DNA of 64,000 nucleotides from Anaerolineales bacterium (GCA_020634935.1 JACKAT010000004.1:192972-256971), one strand, 5' to 3'. Shown: positions 32,684-41,964, counted from the first letter of the stretch. The notes: generated from the letters alone by a model not told the origin. Numbers and translations are program-made.

Positions 32684-34234
32684 ATGAATCTTGACCCAAA
32701 AATAAAACAACTAAGGGAATTCAAAGAAGGAGCGAAATTGGGTGGTGGTGAGGAACGCATCGCCAGCCAGCACGCTAAAGGTAAACTTACCGCCCGCCAG
32801 CGCATCGAAGTTTTGCTTGACGAAGGTTCGTTTCGTGAAATTGATATTTTTGTGGCGCGCCACGTCGGCGAGTTTAATCTCAATAATTACCATCCCACCG
32901 GCGACGGCGTTGTCACCGGTTACGGCACGATAGACCAACGTCTGGTTTATGTCTTTGCTCAAGATTTCACCGTATTTGGCGGCAGCCTGGGCCGGGCCCA
33001 CGCCGATAAGATTATCAAGCTCCAGGATATGGCCACCAAAAATGGAGCGCCAATCATTGGCCTTAATGACTCAGGGGGCGCTCGCATTCAAGAAGGAGTG
33101 GTTAGCCTGGGCGCTTACGCCGACATTTTTCTGCGTAACGTGATGAGCAGCGGCGTCATTCCCCAAATTTCGTGCATCCTGGGCCCCTGCGCCGGGGGCG
33201 CTGTCTACTCGCCGGCTATTACCGATTTCATTATAATGACAAAAGAAACTAGCCACATGTTTGTCACCGGCCCGGAAGTCGTGCGCTCAGTTACCCACGA
33301 AGAGGTGAGCATGGAAGATTTGGGTGGGGCGATGACCCATAACCAGATTAGCGGCGTAGCTCATTTTGCTTCAGAAAGTGAAGAACACGCACTCTACACC
33401 ACTCGATTGTTAGTTGGCTTTATCCCCAGCAACAATATGGAAGACCCGCCCAGCATCATCTGCCGAGACGATCCGCTGCGCACCGAAAGTGCGCTCGATA
33501 CGATTATTCCGGAAAACCCCAACAAACCTTACGACATTCATGAAGTCATCACTAAAATTGTTGATGATGGCTTCTTCCTGGAAGTCCAAGAGCATTATGC
33601 TAAAAACATTGTGGTCGGCTTTGCTCGCCTTAATGGACGCAGTGTCGGCATTGTGGCCAACCAACCGGCAGTTCTGGCTGGCGTGTTAGATATCAACTCA
33701 TCCGCCAAAGCCGCCCGTTTTGTTCGCTTCTGCGACTGTTTCAATATTCCTTTGATTGTTTTAGAGGATGTGCCGGGCTTTTTGCCGGGAGTCGGCCAGG
33801 AGCATGGCGGGATCATCCGCCACGGGGCCAAACTGCTATACGCTTTTGCTGAAGCCACCGTACCCAAGATTACCGTTATCACGCGCAAAGCCTACGGCGG
33901 CGCCTACGATGTAATGAACAGCAAACATATTCGGGGCGATATCAATCTGGCCTGGCCGACCGCCGAAATCGCGGTGATGGGGCCGGAGGGGGCGGCCAAT
34001 ATTCTATATCGCAAAGAATTGGGCGCGGCTGAAAATCCCGATACCCTCCGATCTGAACTGGTTCAAAAATATCGGGACACCTTCGCCAACCCTTATGTCG
34101 CCGCCAGTTGGGGTTATCTGGATGACGTCATCGAGCCGTCACAGACCCGCCCCCGCTTGATTAATGCGCTTGAAATGCTAAAAAACAAACGGGACGAAAA
34201 TCCGCCCAAGAAACACGGCAACATTCCTCTGTAG
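32684..34234 (+). CDS. pccB: Acyl-CoA (propionyl-CoA) carboxylase, carboxyltransferase subunit
   Basis: 516 residues, the usual length of PccB/AccD-type beta subunits that move carboxyl from biotin to propionyl- or acetyl-CoA. Motifs: KLTARQRIEVLLDEGSFREI, TGYGTIDQRLVYVFAQDFTV, FGGSLGRAHADKI, LNDSGGARIQEGV, oxyanion-hole glycines in GPCAGGAVYSPAI and PGVGQEHGGIIRHGAKLLYA, and AYGGAYDVM. CCGGAGG precedes the ATG. It is followed by biotin carboxylase and biotin carrier genes, making a complete three-part enzyme for propionate/branched-chain metabolism or malonyl-CoA supply; the substrate is uncertain. Possible control by the CRP-like site upstream. Confidence 0.94.
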   Translation: MNLDPKIKQLREFKEGAKLGGGEERIASQHAKGKLTARQRIEVLLDEGSFREIDIFVARHVGEFNLNNYHPTGDGVVTGYGTIDQRLVYVFAQDFTVFGGSLGRAHADKIIKLQDMATKNGAPIIGLNDSGGARIQEGVVSLGAYADIFLRNVMSSGVIPQISCILGPCAGGAVYSPAITDFIIMTKETSHMFVTGPEVVRSVTHEEVSMEDLGGAMTHNQISGVAHFASESEEHALYTTRLLVGFIPSNNMEDPPSIICRDDPLRTESALDTIIPENPNKPYDIHEVITKIVDDGFFLEVQEHYAKNIVVGFARLNGRSVGIVANQPAVLAGVLDINSSAKAARFVRFCDCFNIPLIVLEDVPGFLPGVGQEHGGIIRHGAKLLYAFAEATVPKITVITRKAYGGAYDVMNSKHIRGDINLAWPTAEIAVMGPEGAANILYRKELGAAENPDTLRSELVQKYRDTFANPYVAASWGYLDDVIEPSQTRPRLINALEMLKNKRDENPPKKHGNIPL

Positions 34235-34332
34235 CTCTGACCTTGGCACAGCGGTTTATGAAACTACACCTTCTATTTATTAGACCTTCCGCCACATACG
34301 GAAGAATTATTGTCGAGAATAAGGATTAGACT

Positions 34333-35841
34333 ATGGCAACGTTAAGAAAAATACTCGTCGCCAATCGCGGCGAAATTGCATTACGTGTTATTCGCGGCTG
34401 TCAAGAGTTGGGGTTGGAGACCGTAGCGATCTACTCTGAAGCGGATCGGATGTCGCCCCACGTTCATATGGCTGATGAAGCCTACTGCATCGGGCCGCCC
34501 GCCGCCCTAAAAAGTTACCTGGATGGTGAAAGAATCGTCGATGTCGCTCGCAAATGCGGAGCCGACGGCATCCATCCCGGTTACGGCTTTTTGTCCGAAA
34601 ATGCCCATTTCACCCATCTGGTCACAGACGCCGGTTTGACCTGGATCGGCCCGCCGGCCTACGCCATGAAGTTAATGGGCGATAAGTTAACGGCCCGGGC
34701 AACAATGGCCTCGGCCAATGTGCCGTTGGTCCCCGGAGCAGGCCGGTCGGGCCAGTTGTCTGATGAAGACCTGTCACATGCCTCCAATCGCATCGGCTTT
34801 CCGCTTTTGGTTAAAGCGGCGGCCGGCGGCGGTGGGAAAGGCATGCGCAAAGTTTACAACCCCGAAGATCTGTCTGAAGCCATTCGCGTGGCCCGTCGCG
34901 AAGCGGACGCTGCTTTTGGGGACAGCCGGGTTTATCTGGAAAAGCTCATTGAAGATGGCCGTCACATCGAAATTCAGGTGCTGGGCGACCAGCACGGTAA
35001 TATCATTCATCTGGGCGAGCGCGAATGCTCTTTGCAGCGCCGGCACCAGAAAGTAATCGAAGAGTCGCCGTCACCCATCGTTGATGAGGAGATGCGGCGG
35101 CAAATGGGCGAAGTGGCCGTTAAGGCGGCCAAGGCGGTTAATTACCAGTCGGCCGGCACGGTCGAATTTATCGTCGATAAAGACCGGAATTTCTACTTTT
35201 TGGAAATGAACACCCGGCTGCAGGTTGAGCACCCCGTGACCGAATTTGTGACCGGCATTGATATCGTCAAAGAGATGCTGCGGGTAGCCTCGGGCCGGCG
35301 GCTGCGCTATCGCCAGGAAGATATCCGGCTCAACGGCTGGGCCATCGAATGTCGCATTTTGGCCGAAGACCCCGCTAACGGCTTTATGCCGTCCATTGGC
35401 CGGATCACCGGGTTGAACATTCCCACCGGCCCCGGCGTTCGAGTTGATAGCGGCGTTATTCTCGGCTCCGAAATTACGCCCTATTACGACTCGATGATCT
35501 CCAAGCTGGTCTGCTGGGGCGAAAACCGGGCCGAGGCCATTGTGCGGATGCGCCGCGCTTTGGAAGAGTACCAGATTGTAGGCGTTACGACTACCATCCC
35601 CCTGCACATTCAGTTGATGAACTCGACCCGTTTCCAGGGCGGCCAGATTAACACCAATTTCCTGGAAAAGCATTTTGTCTTCAATCAGAAACGCAATGAG
35701 GAGTTACAGCGGATTGCGGGAATAGCGGCAACATTTGTGGCCCATCATCGCAGCCAAAAGGCGATTGTTCTGGACCAGGTTGGCCCCAGCCCGTGGCGCG
35801 TATACGGCCGTCGAGAAGCGCTCGACCGGCGACTGCGGTAG
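34333..35841 (+). CDS. accC: Biotin carboxylase subunit
   Basis: 502 residues, an ATP-grasp biotin carboxylase that carboxylates biotin on the carrier protein using ATP and bicarbonate. Motifs: ILVANRGEIALRVIRGC at the start, HPGYGFLSENA, GDKLTARATM, the glycine-rich KAAAGGGGKGMRKV, RHIEIQVLGDQHGN, ERECSLQRRHQKVIEE, FLEMNTRLQVEHPVTE and NGWAIECRILAEDP. The last 30 residues extend past the usual end. It lies 98 bp after pccB and 24 bp before the carrier gene. The symbol is used in the general sense (also called pccA alpha, without a fused carrier domain). Confidence 0.95.
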   Translation: MATLRKILVANRGEIALRVIRGCQELGLETVAIYSEADRMSPHVHMADEAYCIGPPAALKSYLDGERIVDVARKCGADGIHPGYGFLSENAHFTHLVTDAGLTWIGPPAYAMKLMGDKLTARATMASANVPLVPGAGRSGQLSDEDLSHASNRIGFPLLVKAAAGGGGKGMRKVYNPEDLSEAIRVARREADAAFGDSRVYLEKLIEDGRHIEIQVLGDQHGNIIHLGERECSLQRRHQKVIEESPSPIVDEEMRRQMGEVAVKAAKAVNYQSAGTVEFIVDKDRNFYFLEMNTRLQVEHPVTEFVTGIDIVKEMLRVASGRRLRYRQEDIRLNGWAIECRILAEDPANGFMPSIGRITGLNIPTGPGVRVDSGVILGSEITPYYDSMISKLVCWGENRAEAIVRMRRALEEYQIVGVTTTIPLHIQLMNSTRFQGGQINTNFLEKHFVFNQKRNEELQRIAGIAATFVAHHRSQKAIVLDQVGPSPWRVYGRREALDRRLR

Positions 35842-35865
35842 TCGAGATTATAGGAGATTCGGCAC

Positions 35866-36360
35866 ATGAAATACATTACCTCTGTTGGCAAGCAACAGTA
35901 TACAATCGATATCAATAAAGAAAACGAAATTGTTTTAGACGGCGAGATCGTTAATGCCGATATGCAGCAGATGCCGGGTACACTGATGTATTCGATCATC
36001 ATCGACGGCAAATCTCACGATGTGCGTCTGAGTGAGGGCGAAGGCGTCTACGTCGTTCAGGTAGGCGGCAAAATTTATGAGGTCGTGGTTGAAGACGAGC
36101 GAACGCGCCGCCTGGCCGGGTTAAAAGGCAACGTGGCGCTGACCGGTGAAGCCATTCTCAAAGCGCCTATGCCCGGTGTCGTGGTCGAGGTGCCGGTGAC
36201 GGTGGGCCAAGAAGTCGCTCAGGGCGATATCGTCCTTGTCCTCGAGTCGATGAAAATGCAGAATGAATTCAAAGCGCCTCGGGCCGGAACGGTCCATATG
36301 GTTTATGTGGCCGCCGGAGATAAGGTGGAACAAAACGATACCATGATAACCATTAGCTAA
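35866..36360 (+). CDS. accB: Biotin carboxyl carrier protein
   Basis: 164 residues. The C-terminal biotinyl domain (about 90-164) has the biotinylation motif ESMKM with K130, preceded by APMPGVVVEVPVTVGQEV. The N-terminal part (1-85) is beta-rich (KQQYTIDINKENEIVLDGEI), typical of carriers that work with PccB-type transferases. TAGGAGAT lies upstream of the ATG. It is the third gene of the carboxylase cluster. Biotin is attached by BirA, which is not in this window. Confidence 0.95.
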   Translation: MKYITSVGKQQYTIDINKENEIVLDGEIVNADMQQMPGTLMYSIIIDGKSHDVRLSEGEGVYVVQVGGKIYEVVVEDERTRRLAGLKGNVALTGEAILKAPMPGVVVEVPVTVGQEVAQGDIVLVLESMKMQNEFKAPRAGTVHMVYVAAGDKVEQNDTMITIS

Positions 36361-36363
36361 GGT

Positions 36364-36392
36364 TACACATTTGATTAAACTTATGCTATAAT
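36364..36392 (+). promoter_or_regulatory. Promoter upstream of the structured RNA
   Basis: TGC-TATAAT (36384-36392) is an extended -10 box; TACACA at 36364-36369 is a 4/6 -35 match at 17 bp. It starts only 4 bp after the accB stop, so a new transcript begins near 36399. Confidence 0.65.
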
Positions 36393-36460
36393 GACAAAGG
36401 TTATAAAGGCCGCCTCCTTATGGGTAATAATGAGTGAAATTTCAATAAAAACTAACCCTC

Positions 36461-36469
36461 TGCTATACT
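36461..36469 (+). promoter_or_regulatory. Second extended -10 promoter
   Basis: TGCTATACT (36461-36469). A start near 36476 would fall inside the first stem of the structured segment, while the promoter at 36387 would include it all. Confidence 0.5.
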
Positions 36470-36796
36470 CAGAATAGTGTAGGTTTCTCATACGCTACTC
36501 TGAAAGGCAAGGTCGCAGTAAGAGGGCATTCACGCTGCTCCACTCACGAGAGCTTTAAGGTGGGCCTTACCTTACCCGGATCATTCAAGTGACCGGTATC
36601 CTTTGCAATCTTAGATCATAGTTTGCGTCAAGGGGTTGCTAAATCCCTATTTCGTTCAGTTGTGGCGATCTAAACCGCGCCAACCATGATCGACTGAATT
36701 TCAGAAATTCATCGGGAAGTTAGCTAGGAATTTCTCCGGCAGCCGCCGGAGTTACGCCAGCCCGATTTGAAATCGATCTGCACAGGATACCGGTCA
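36470..36796 (+). ncRNA. Candidate structured RNA or long structured leader
   Basis: No credible coding frame. Stem 1: CAGAATAGTGTA (36470-36481) with TACGCTACTCTG (36491-36502), one mismatch and one G-U pair. Long-range stem: TGACCGGTATCCT (36590-36602) with AGGATACCGGTCA (36784-36796), extended by TGCA/TGCA past one mismatch to about 17 pairs, closing a 207-nt domain. Inside are GATCAT/ATGATC, a GTT-GGCG/CGCCAAC hairpin, CGA-TGAATTT/AAATTCATCG, CTCCGGC/GCCGGAG with a 4-nt loop, and CGATTT/AAATCG. Two promoters precede it. It matches none of the common RNAs I can recall (RNase P, tmRNA, SRP, 6S, standard riboswitches). It may be a free RNA or the leader of the kinase gene at 36847. Confidence 0.6.
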
Positions 36797-36846
36797 ATGC
36801 TTTTCCCTTAGTCAGGTTCACACCGTCATTAAGCCTAAGTTCATCA

Positions 36847-38808
36847 ATGAGCGACTCAAAACCTAACAAAAAACACATACCTAAAACAAGCCCCTTTCTC
36901 TCTAATCGGTTCGAGAAGATAGAAATCGAAGCCGATACCTCCAACAAAGATTTGATTGAACGTCTTTCTAAAGAACTACAGCAAATTACAACTTTATACA
37001 ATACGGGTGTAGCGCTCAACTCAAGCTTGAATCCCAAAGACGTTATCCTCTCCATTTTTCACGAAACGGGTCGAATGGTTGATACCTCAAATTTTGCGTT
37101 GGTGATCTACGATGAGATCAAGCAAATGATGCGATTTGTTTTAGTGACTGATCGGGGAGCAATGGTCAATCCCTTTTCTCTCAAATTGGCCGAGGAAACC
37201 GGCTTAATCTCCCGGGTGTTAATTTTACACTCGCCGGTACTGATTTATGATATGGCCAATAAAACAGAAAATTTTGAGCTAAGCGAGCGGGTCCCCGCAA
37301 TTACCCCGCTTTCCTGGGTAGGCGTTCCGATTATTAATTCCGTGCTCAATGACAAAAACGCTCAGGGAGCCATTATTCTGTGGAATTACGAAGCCAATGC
37401 CTTCGACCATTATCACATCCGGCTGCTATCGGCGATCGGCACCCAAGCTTCGATCGCCCTACGCAACGCTCGCCTCTTCGCCTCCAGCCAGCATCGGGCC
37501 GAAGAAATGGCCCATCTCCGAGATTTATCCCAGCGCAAAGCCGAGGAGATGGTTTTTCTAAACGAAGTCGCTCGAACGCTCTCTTCCACGCTCCATCTCG
37601 ATATCGTTCTCACCAAAATTATGGAACAAGTTGAAGATATGCTAGCGGTTGAAGCGGGGTCGCTGCTGCTGACCGATCAGGCTACAGGGGAACTGGTTTT
37701 TCAAATTGCGCTGGGCGACAAGGCTGATGAACTTAAACCGTTTCGCGTGCCAAAAGGTCAGGGTATTGCCGGCCAGGTTGCTCAAAGCGGCCGGCCTCTC
37801 ATTATTGCCGATGTCGGCCATGATCAACGCCACTTTAAAGATTTAGATCGAAAAACCCAATTCGTTACCCGCAACATTTTATGTGTCCCGCTTATTTTGC
37901 ATAACCAAACCATTGGCGTTTTGCAAGTACTCAATAAAAAAGTAGGCGATTTCACCCAAAATGATGCCGATTTGCTCAGCTCGATAGCCTCATACGCTGC
38001 CATCGCTATTGAAAATGCGCGGTTGTACGAAACCCTTGAAGAAGAACATAACCGCACTATCGAAGCTGAACGTGAAGCGCGCAAGCGATTGGCCCGCGAT
38101 CTTCACGATGGCCCTACCCAGCTTGTAGCGGCTATCATGATGAATTTGGACTTTGCCACCAAAGCGCTTAAAAATGACCGGCCCGATGTGCTGCCCAACA
38201 CTATTACCGAAATGGCCGAGTTAGCCAGCCGAGCCAGTCACCAAATGCGCACCTTACTGTTTGAACTAAGGCCGTTGGTCCTCGAAACTCAAGGATTGGG
38301 GGCGGCGCTGGAAGTTTTCCTTGAGCGGCGCCAGAAAGATATTGAGGAGACTCAAAAAACGAAGTTGGTGCTTGAACTCAAAACGAACAATCCCAACGGT
38401 GACATTACCCGCCAAGACGATAATATCGAAGCGACAATCTTTGCCATTGTCCAGGAAACGGTTAACAACGCCATCAAACATGCCCAGGCGGAGACCATTT
38501 TAGTTACCCTTACAGAAACCGCTAACGGTGTTCACGCTTCTATTGAAGATGACGGTCTCGGTTTTGATTTAGAAAATGTGATGAAAAATTATGAGACGCG
38601 CGGCAGCCTGGGTATGATCAACCTCCGTGAACGAGCTGAGTCGATCGGGGCTGAGTTTTCAATTAAAAGTGATATCGGCCAGGGTACCCAAATTGCCATT
38701 TTCGTCCCTAAAGAGCGGTCGGAAAAAGATAAACGCAAGAAGAAACGCACCGTGACCGGTATTCTCAAGCTGCCCACCTACGAACCCCCTTCGGTCAATA
38801 CCCTCTAA
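36847..38808 (+). CDS. GAF-GAF sensor histidine kinase (NarX/LiaS type)
   Basis: 653 residues, soluble. Two GAF sensor domains (about 55-210 and 240-395), the second with EAGSLLLTDQATGELVFQIA and GIAGQVAQSGRPLII. After a coiled coil comes HisKA_3 with the phospho-acceptor His in ARDLHDGPTQLVAA, and an ATPase domain with VQETVNNAIKHAQA, DDGLGFD and GSLGMINLRERAESIG. This class signals to NarL/LuxR-type regulators; none is adjacent. The GAF ligands are unknown. The ATG lacks a good Shine-Dalgarno sequence, and a structured non-coding segment lies upstream, so leader-based control is plausible. The next gene starts 7 bp later. Confidence 0.94.
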   Translation: MSDSKPNKKHIPKTSPFLSNRFEKIEIEADTSNKDLIERLSKELQQITTLYNTGVALNSSLNPKDVILSIFHETGRMVDTSNFALVIYDEIKQMMRFVLVTDRGAMVNPFSLKLAEETGLISRVLILHSPVLIYDMANKTENFELSERVPAITPLSWVGVPIINSVLNDKNAQGAIILWNYEANAFDHYHIRLLSAIGTQASIALRNARLFASSQHRAEEMAHLRDLSQRKAEEMVFLNEVARTLSSTLHLDIVLTKIMEQVEDMLAVEAGSLLLTDQATGELVFQIALGDKADELKPFRVPKGQGIAGQVAQSGRPLIIADVGHDQRHFKDLDRKTQFVTRNILCVPLILHNQTIGVLQVLNKKVGDFTQNDADLLSSIASYAAIAIENARLYETLEEEHNRTIEAEREARKRLARDLHDGPTQLVAAIMMNLDFATKALKNDRPDVLPNTITEMAELASRASHQMRTLLFELRPLVLETQGLGAALEVFLERRQKDIEETQKTKLVLELKTNNPNGDITRQDDNIEATIFAIVQETVNNAIKHAQAETILVTLTETANGVHASIEDDGLGFDLENVMKNYETRGSLGMINLRERAESIGAEFSIKSDIGQGTQIAIFVPKERSEKDKRKKKRTVTGILKLPTYEPPSVNTL

Positions 38809-38815
38809 CCGTTTA

Positions 38816-40270
38816 ATGCCAAACTCAGCCCTAAATCTACTCAGAAATTGGATTACCGCCGATAATCCCCGCCTGGCCTTGAGCGGCGTGCTGTTTGTGA
38901 TCATTGTCGCTGGCGTGCTGGTGGGGGCTATGTTTGGCAGCCTCGGTCCTATTATCAGTATTGGCTTGATCGGGGCGGTAGTAGTTGGTATGCTAATGCT
39001 GCGCAGTACCCAGATGGGGCTGGTTGTGCTGATAGCCCTGGTCTGCCTGCTGCCTTATGGCGCTCTGCCTATTAGAGTGGGTTTTAGACCCACTTTTTTG
39101 GATATAGCTCTGGCGGCGCTGTTTGCGGTTTGGGTCATCCGGCTGATCACCGGCCAGCAGCGCACATTCGTTACGTCGCCATTAGGGCCGTTAGTCATTG
39201 CTTTTCAAGGCTGGGCGCTCTTTATTTTTATTTTCGGCCTGCGTTACGGCGGTCTGAACGTGACGGTAGCTCGTAATTTTTTAGAAGTACTGCTGGCCGT
39301 CAGTATATTTTTTCTGATAATCAATCAAGTTAAAACCCTTAACCAACTAAACCAAATCTCTCGAGCCATTATCCTGGCCGGTGGCGGCACAGCCGCTTTG
39401 GGAATTTTCTTTTACGTTATTCCCGAAAATTGGAGTATTCAGATTTTGTCACTGCTGCGCGTCTTTCAATACCCCACAGAAGGCATTTTACGCTACATCG
39501 AAGACAATCCCGAACAACCAATGCGCGCCATTTCGACCTCCATCGATCCGAATGCTTTGGGGGGTCTGTTGGTCTTTCTAACCATCATTAGCGTTACCTA
39601 CCTCTTTTCTAAACACCCGGTGCTGCCACGCCGCTATCTATTTATAATCGCCGGGATGACGTCGCTGACGTTGTACCTGACCTTTTCTCGCGGCTCGCTG
39701 TTAGGGGTGATAGCCGGGCTGGGGATCATCAGTTTGCTGCGCTACCGCAAGTTGGTGTGGGTGATGGTCGCGCTGGCGGCGATCATGGTGGTTTTGCCCC
39801 AAACTCAGGTTTACGTGCAGCGCCTGGTCGAAGGGATTCAGGGCGAAGACCTGGCGACCCAAATGCGCTTTGGTGAATATAAAGACGCCTTCAACCTGAT
39901 CAGCCGCTATCCGCTGACCGGGGTAGGTTTTTTTGGGACACCGGATATTGATGTATACGTGGGGGTGTCCAGCGTGTATCTGCTGTTGGCGCAGCAGTTA
40001 GGGCTAGTCGGCGCCGGGCTATATGGGCTGATTGGCCTGATTTATCTTCTCATTGTTTTTACTAGCGTTAATCGCCTCCCTAAAAATCACCTTTTAGAAA
40101 CACCGCTGCTGGCTTACGGCGCTGCCATCTTAGGGGCAATGATCGGCGGGGTGTTCGACCACTTCTATTTCAACCTCACGTTTATCCACATTGCGGCCTT
40201 TTACTGGCTCATTATGGGACTGGGGATGGTTGCTGTGCTGCTGTGGCGGCAGGAAACGGTTAAGACGTAA
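38816..40270 (+). CDS. O-antigen ligase-like membrane protein
   Basis: 484 residues with about 11-12 transmembrane helices. The Wzy_C/O-antigen ligase region shows FSRGSLLGVIAGLGIISLLR followed by a large outside loop with MRFGEYKDAFNLISRYPLTG and GVGFFGT, the typical periplasmic signature. Such proteins join or polymerise polysaccharide units at the outer face of the membrane; in this lineage the substrate would be an exopolysaccharide or cell-wall glycan. It starts 7 bp after the histidine-kinase gene, probably co-transcribed, and ends in a terminator hairpin. Confidence 0.88.
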   Translation: MPNSALNLLRNWITADNPRLALSGVLFVIIVAGVLVGAMFGSLGPIISIGLIGAVVVGMLMLRSTQMGLVVLIALVCLLPYGALPIRVGFRPTFLDIALAALFAVWVIRLITGQQRTFVTSPLGPLVIAFQGWALFIFIFGLRYGGLNVTVARNFLEVLLAVSIFFLIINQVKTLNQLNQISRAIILAGGGTAALGIFFYVIPENWSIQILSLLRVFQYPTEGILRYIEDNPEQPMRAISTSIDPNALGGLLVFLTIISVTYLFSKHPVLPRRYLFIIAGMTSLTLYLTFSRGSLLGVIAGLGIISLLRYRKLVWVMVALAAIMVVLPQTQVYVQRLVEGIQGEDLATQMRFGEYKDAFNLISRYPLTGVGFFGTPDIDVYVGVSSVYLLLAQQLGLVGAGLYGLIGLIYLLIVFTSVNRLPKNHLLETPLLAYGAAILGAMIGGVFDHFYFNLTFIHIAAFYWLIMGLGMVAVLLWRQETVKT

Positions 40271-40302
40271 AAGAGCACCTTCGCCGGGGCAAAGGTGCTC
40301 TT
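40271..40302. terminator. Bidirectional terminator
   Basis: AAGAGCACCTT (40271-40281) and AAGGTGCTCTT (40292-40302) form an 11-bp stem right after the ligase-like gene's stop. On the minus strand a TTTTA tract follows, serving the cohesin-dockerin gene ending at 40335. Confidence 0.8.
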
Positions 40303-40334
40303 ATGGTTACGGTATATTAGGCGTTAGCCGGCGG

Positions 40335-41669
40335 CTACTGGCAATTCCACTCTTGCGGACCTTCCGCGTTAAAGTTGATGCTGACTAAGACCAGGTCAAA
40401 GATATCGATCACTTCATCTTGGTTGATGTCGGCCGCCATCCCCGAACCCGTCTGGTCGAAGCTGATGCCTACGGCGGTGGCGTCCTCGATATCAATCTTG
40501 TCGTCGTTGGTGATGTCACCGCTGAGCAACGTAACCGGGTTAAGATTGATCTCCGGCGTTGCCACCGTTGCGCCAGTACATTTGGCCGATAGGAAACCGG
40601 CGGCGTCGGCGGTGAACGTCATTCCTGGACCGGCCGGAACAGCTAGCAGGGAGAACTCGCCGTTGGTGTTGGTGGTAGCGGTCGCATCGTCGGTTTGGCC
40701 GTCTTGGCTGGCGCTAACGTCGGCTCCGGACCAATCGTTGTTGGCGCGCCCGGCCAGAATGACTTGACCTAAGACTTCAGCCGTGATCGGTTCACCGGTG
40801 GGAACCGGGGTCGGTTCATCGGTTGGGCCGGGTGTCGGCTCGTCGGTCGGAACGGGTGTCGGCTCATCCGTCGGGACCGGGGTCGGTTCATCCGTCGGAG
40901 TCGGCTCTGGAGTCGGCTCGTCAGTTGGAACGGGTGTCGGTTCATCCGTCGGAACCGGGGTCGGCTCGTCGGTCGGTTCGGGCGACGGTTCATCCGTCGG
41001 GACCGGCGTCGCTTCACCATCGATGACCAGCGAACCGTTTTCACTCATCACTTCGATCGGCATTGCTTGCGGGTCACTAATTTTCTCGTTGTTAAAAGTA
41101 AAGTTAGCTGTACCGGGGGCTTTAGCCGTCGCCTCGAATGTTAGCAAAATTACGCTGTTGCCGGTCAAACCGGATACTTTGCCGGTTCTACTGGCAATCA
41201 GGATAATCTTCCCGGCGGTATTGTCAGGATCATCGCGCATAACATAATCGAAATTACTATTGGCTTTAACACTGTCAACCATGATCAGGTCAGGGTCAAA
41301 CAGCAGTTCCAATTGAACCCCATAAATACCGGGCGCGCTAACATCTTTGGCAACAATACTGCCGCTAAAAGTTTGGCCGGTGCTGGCAGACTCGGGTAAA
41401 TCAACCATCAGGTTAATGGTCTCGGTGACCGGGTCGGGCGTGGGTTCCGTAGTAGGTGTTGAGGTGGGCGCATCGGTGGGAATAGGGGTGGGTTCATCGG
41501 TAGGTGCGGTAGTGGGTTCAACTGTAGGATTGGGGGTCTCCGTAGGAAGCGGTGATTGGAAGACACTGCTAGCCAGGGCCGTTGAAACGTCCATCTGAAC
41601 AAACATCGGCATGACCAGAGCAAGTAATACAACAACGACAAGATAGTTGGAAATGGATTTATACTTCAC
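40335..41669 (-). CDS. Secreted cohesin plus dockerin protein
   Basis: 444 residues. Signal peptide (about 1-32, VVVVLLALVMPMFVQ), a first PT-rich linker, a cohesin domain (about 82-218; INLMVDLPESASTGQTFSGS, GVQLELLFDPDLIMV), a long (D/E)EPTPVPT linker (about 222-300), a CarboxypepD-regulatory-like domain (about 300-380; TNTNGEFSLLAVPAG) and a type I dockerin (about 385-435) with duplicated Ca-binding loops GDITNDDKIDIEDATAV and DINQDEVIDIFDLVLV. Cohesin-dockerin pairs join extracellular complexes; both on one chain could allow self-assembly. No glycosidase is nearby. It is not obviously cellulosomal. Confidence 0.9.
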   Translation of the reverse strand: MKYKSISNYLVVVVLLALVMPMFVQMDVSTALASSVFQSPLPTETPNPTVEPTTAPTDEPTPIPTDAPTSTPTTEPTPDPVTETINLMVDLPESASTGQTFSGSIVAKDVSAPGIYGVQLELLFDPDLIMVDSVKANSNFDYVMRDDPDNTAGKIILIASRTGKVSGLTGNSVILLTFEATAKAPGTANFTFNNEKISDPQAMPIEVMSENGSLVIDGEATPVPTDEPSPEPTDEPTPVPTDEPTPVPTDEPTPEPTPTDEPTPVPTDEPTPVPTDEPTPGPTDEPTPVPTGEPITAEVLGQVILAGRANNDWSGADVSASQDGQTDDATATTNTNGEFSLLAVPAGPGMTFTADAAGFLSAKCTGATVATPEINLNPVTLLSGDITNDDKIDIEDATAVGISFDQTGSGMAADINQDEVIDIFDLVLVSINFNAEGPQEWNCQ

Positions 41670-41964
41670 GGCGTCATACTCCTCATCTGTGATCTAGTTG
41701 GTCAACACCTTTAGCCCCAACAGAAGCCGTATACACATTACAGGCTCCGGCATTTAACCATTCCGGGTCCCTTGATGGGAACTAGCGGGGTGAGGTTTGG
41801 TTTTATACCAGAAAGCCGTCAGTTGTTAAGGTGCTGCCTAAAGTTCTATTTTGATATTAGTATAGGGCTTGGAGGGTGATGTGTGAAGCGTAAATTGTTC
41901 GTGACTTCAAAACGCAAATCGGCGCAAATACGGGGATTTATATGAGGCTATAAGTAGATTATAC
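41670..41964. other. Long upstream region of the cohesin-dockerin gene
   Basis: On the minus strand the 150 nt before the start can fold into several short stems (TTGG/CCAA, AGCC/GGCT, CGG/CCG), suggestive of a leader, but they match no riboswitch class I can identify. No gene is seen. Confidence 0.4.

Noticed and set aside
36590..36796. Group I intron, RNase P RNA or tmRNA
   Set aside because: The conserved core sequences of each (for example the RNase P GAAAGTCC/ACAGTAA cores or a tRNA-like acceptor) are not found.
41670..41880. c-di-GMP-I riboswitch upstream of the cohesin-dockerin gene
   Set aside because: Some pieces look similar (CCAAACC, GGGAC), but the GCAAAGCC core and tetraloop receptor are absent.
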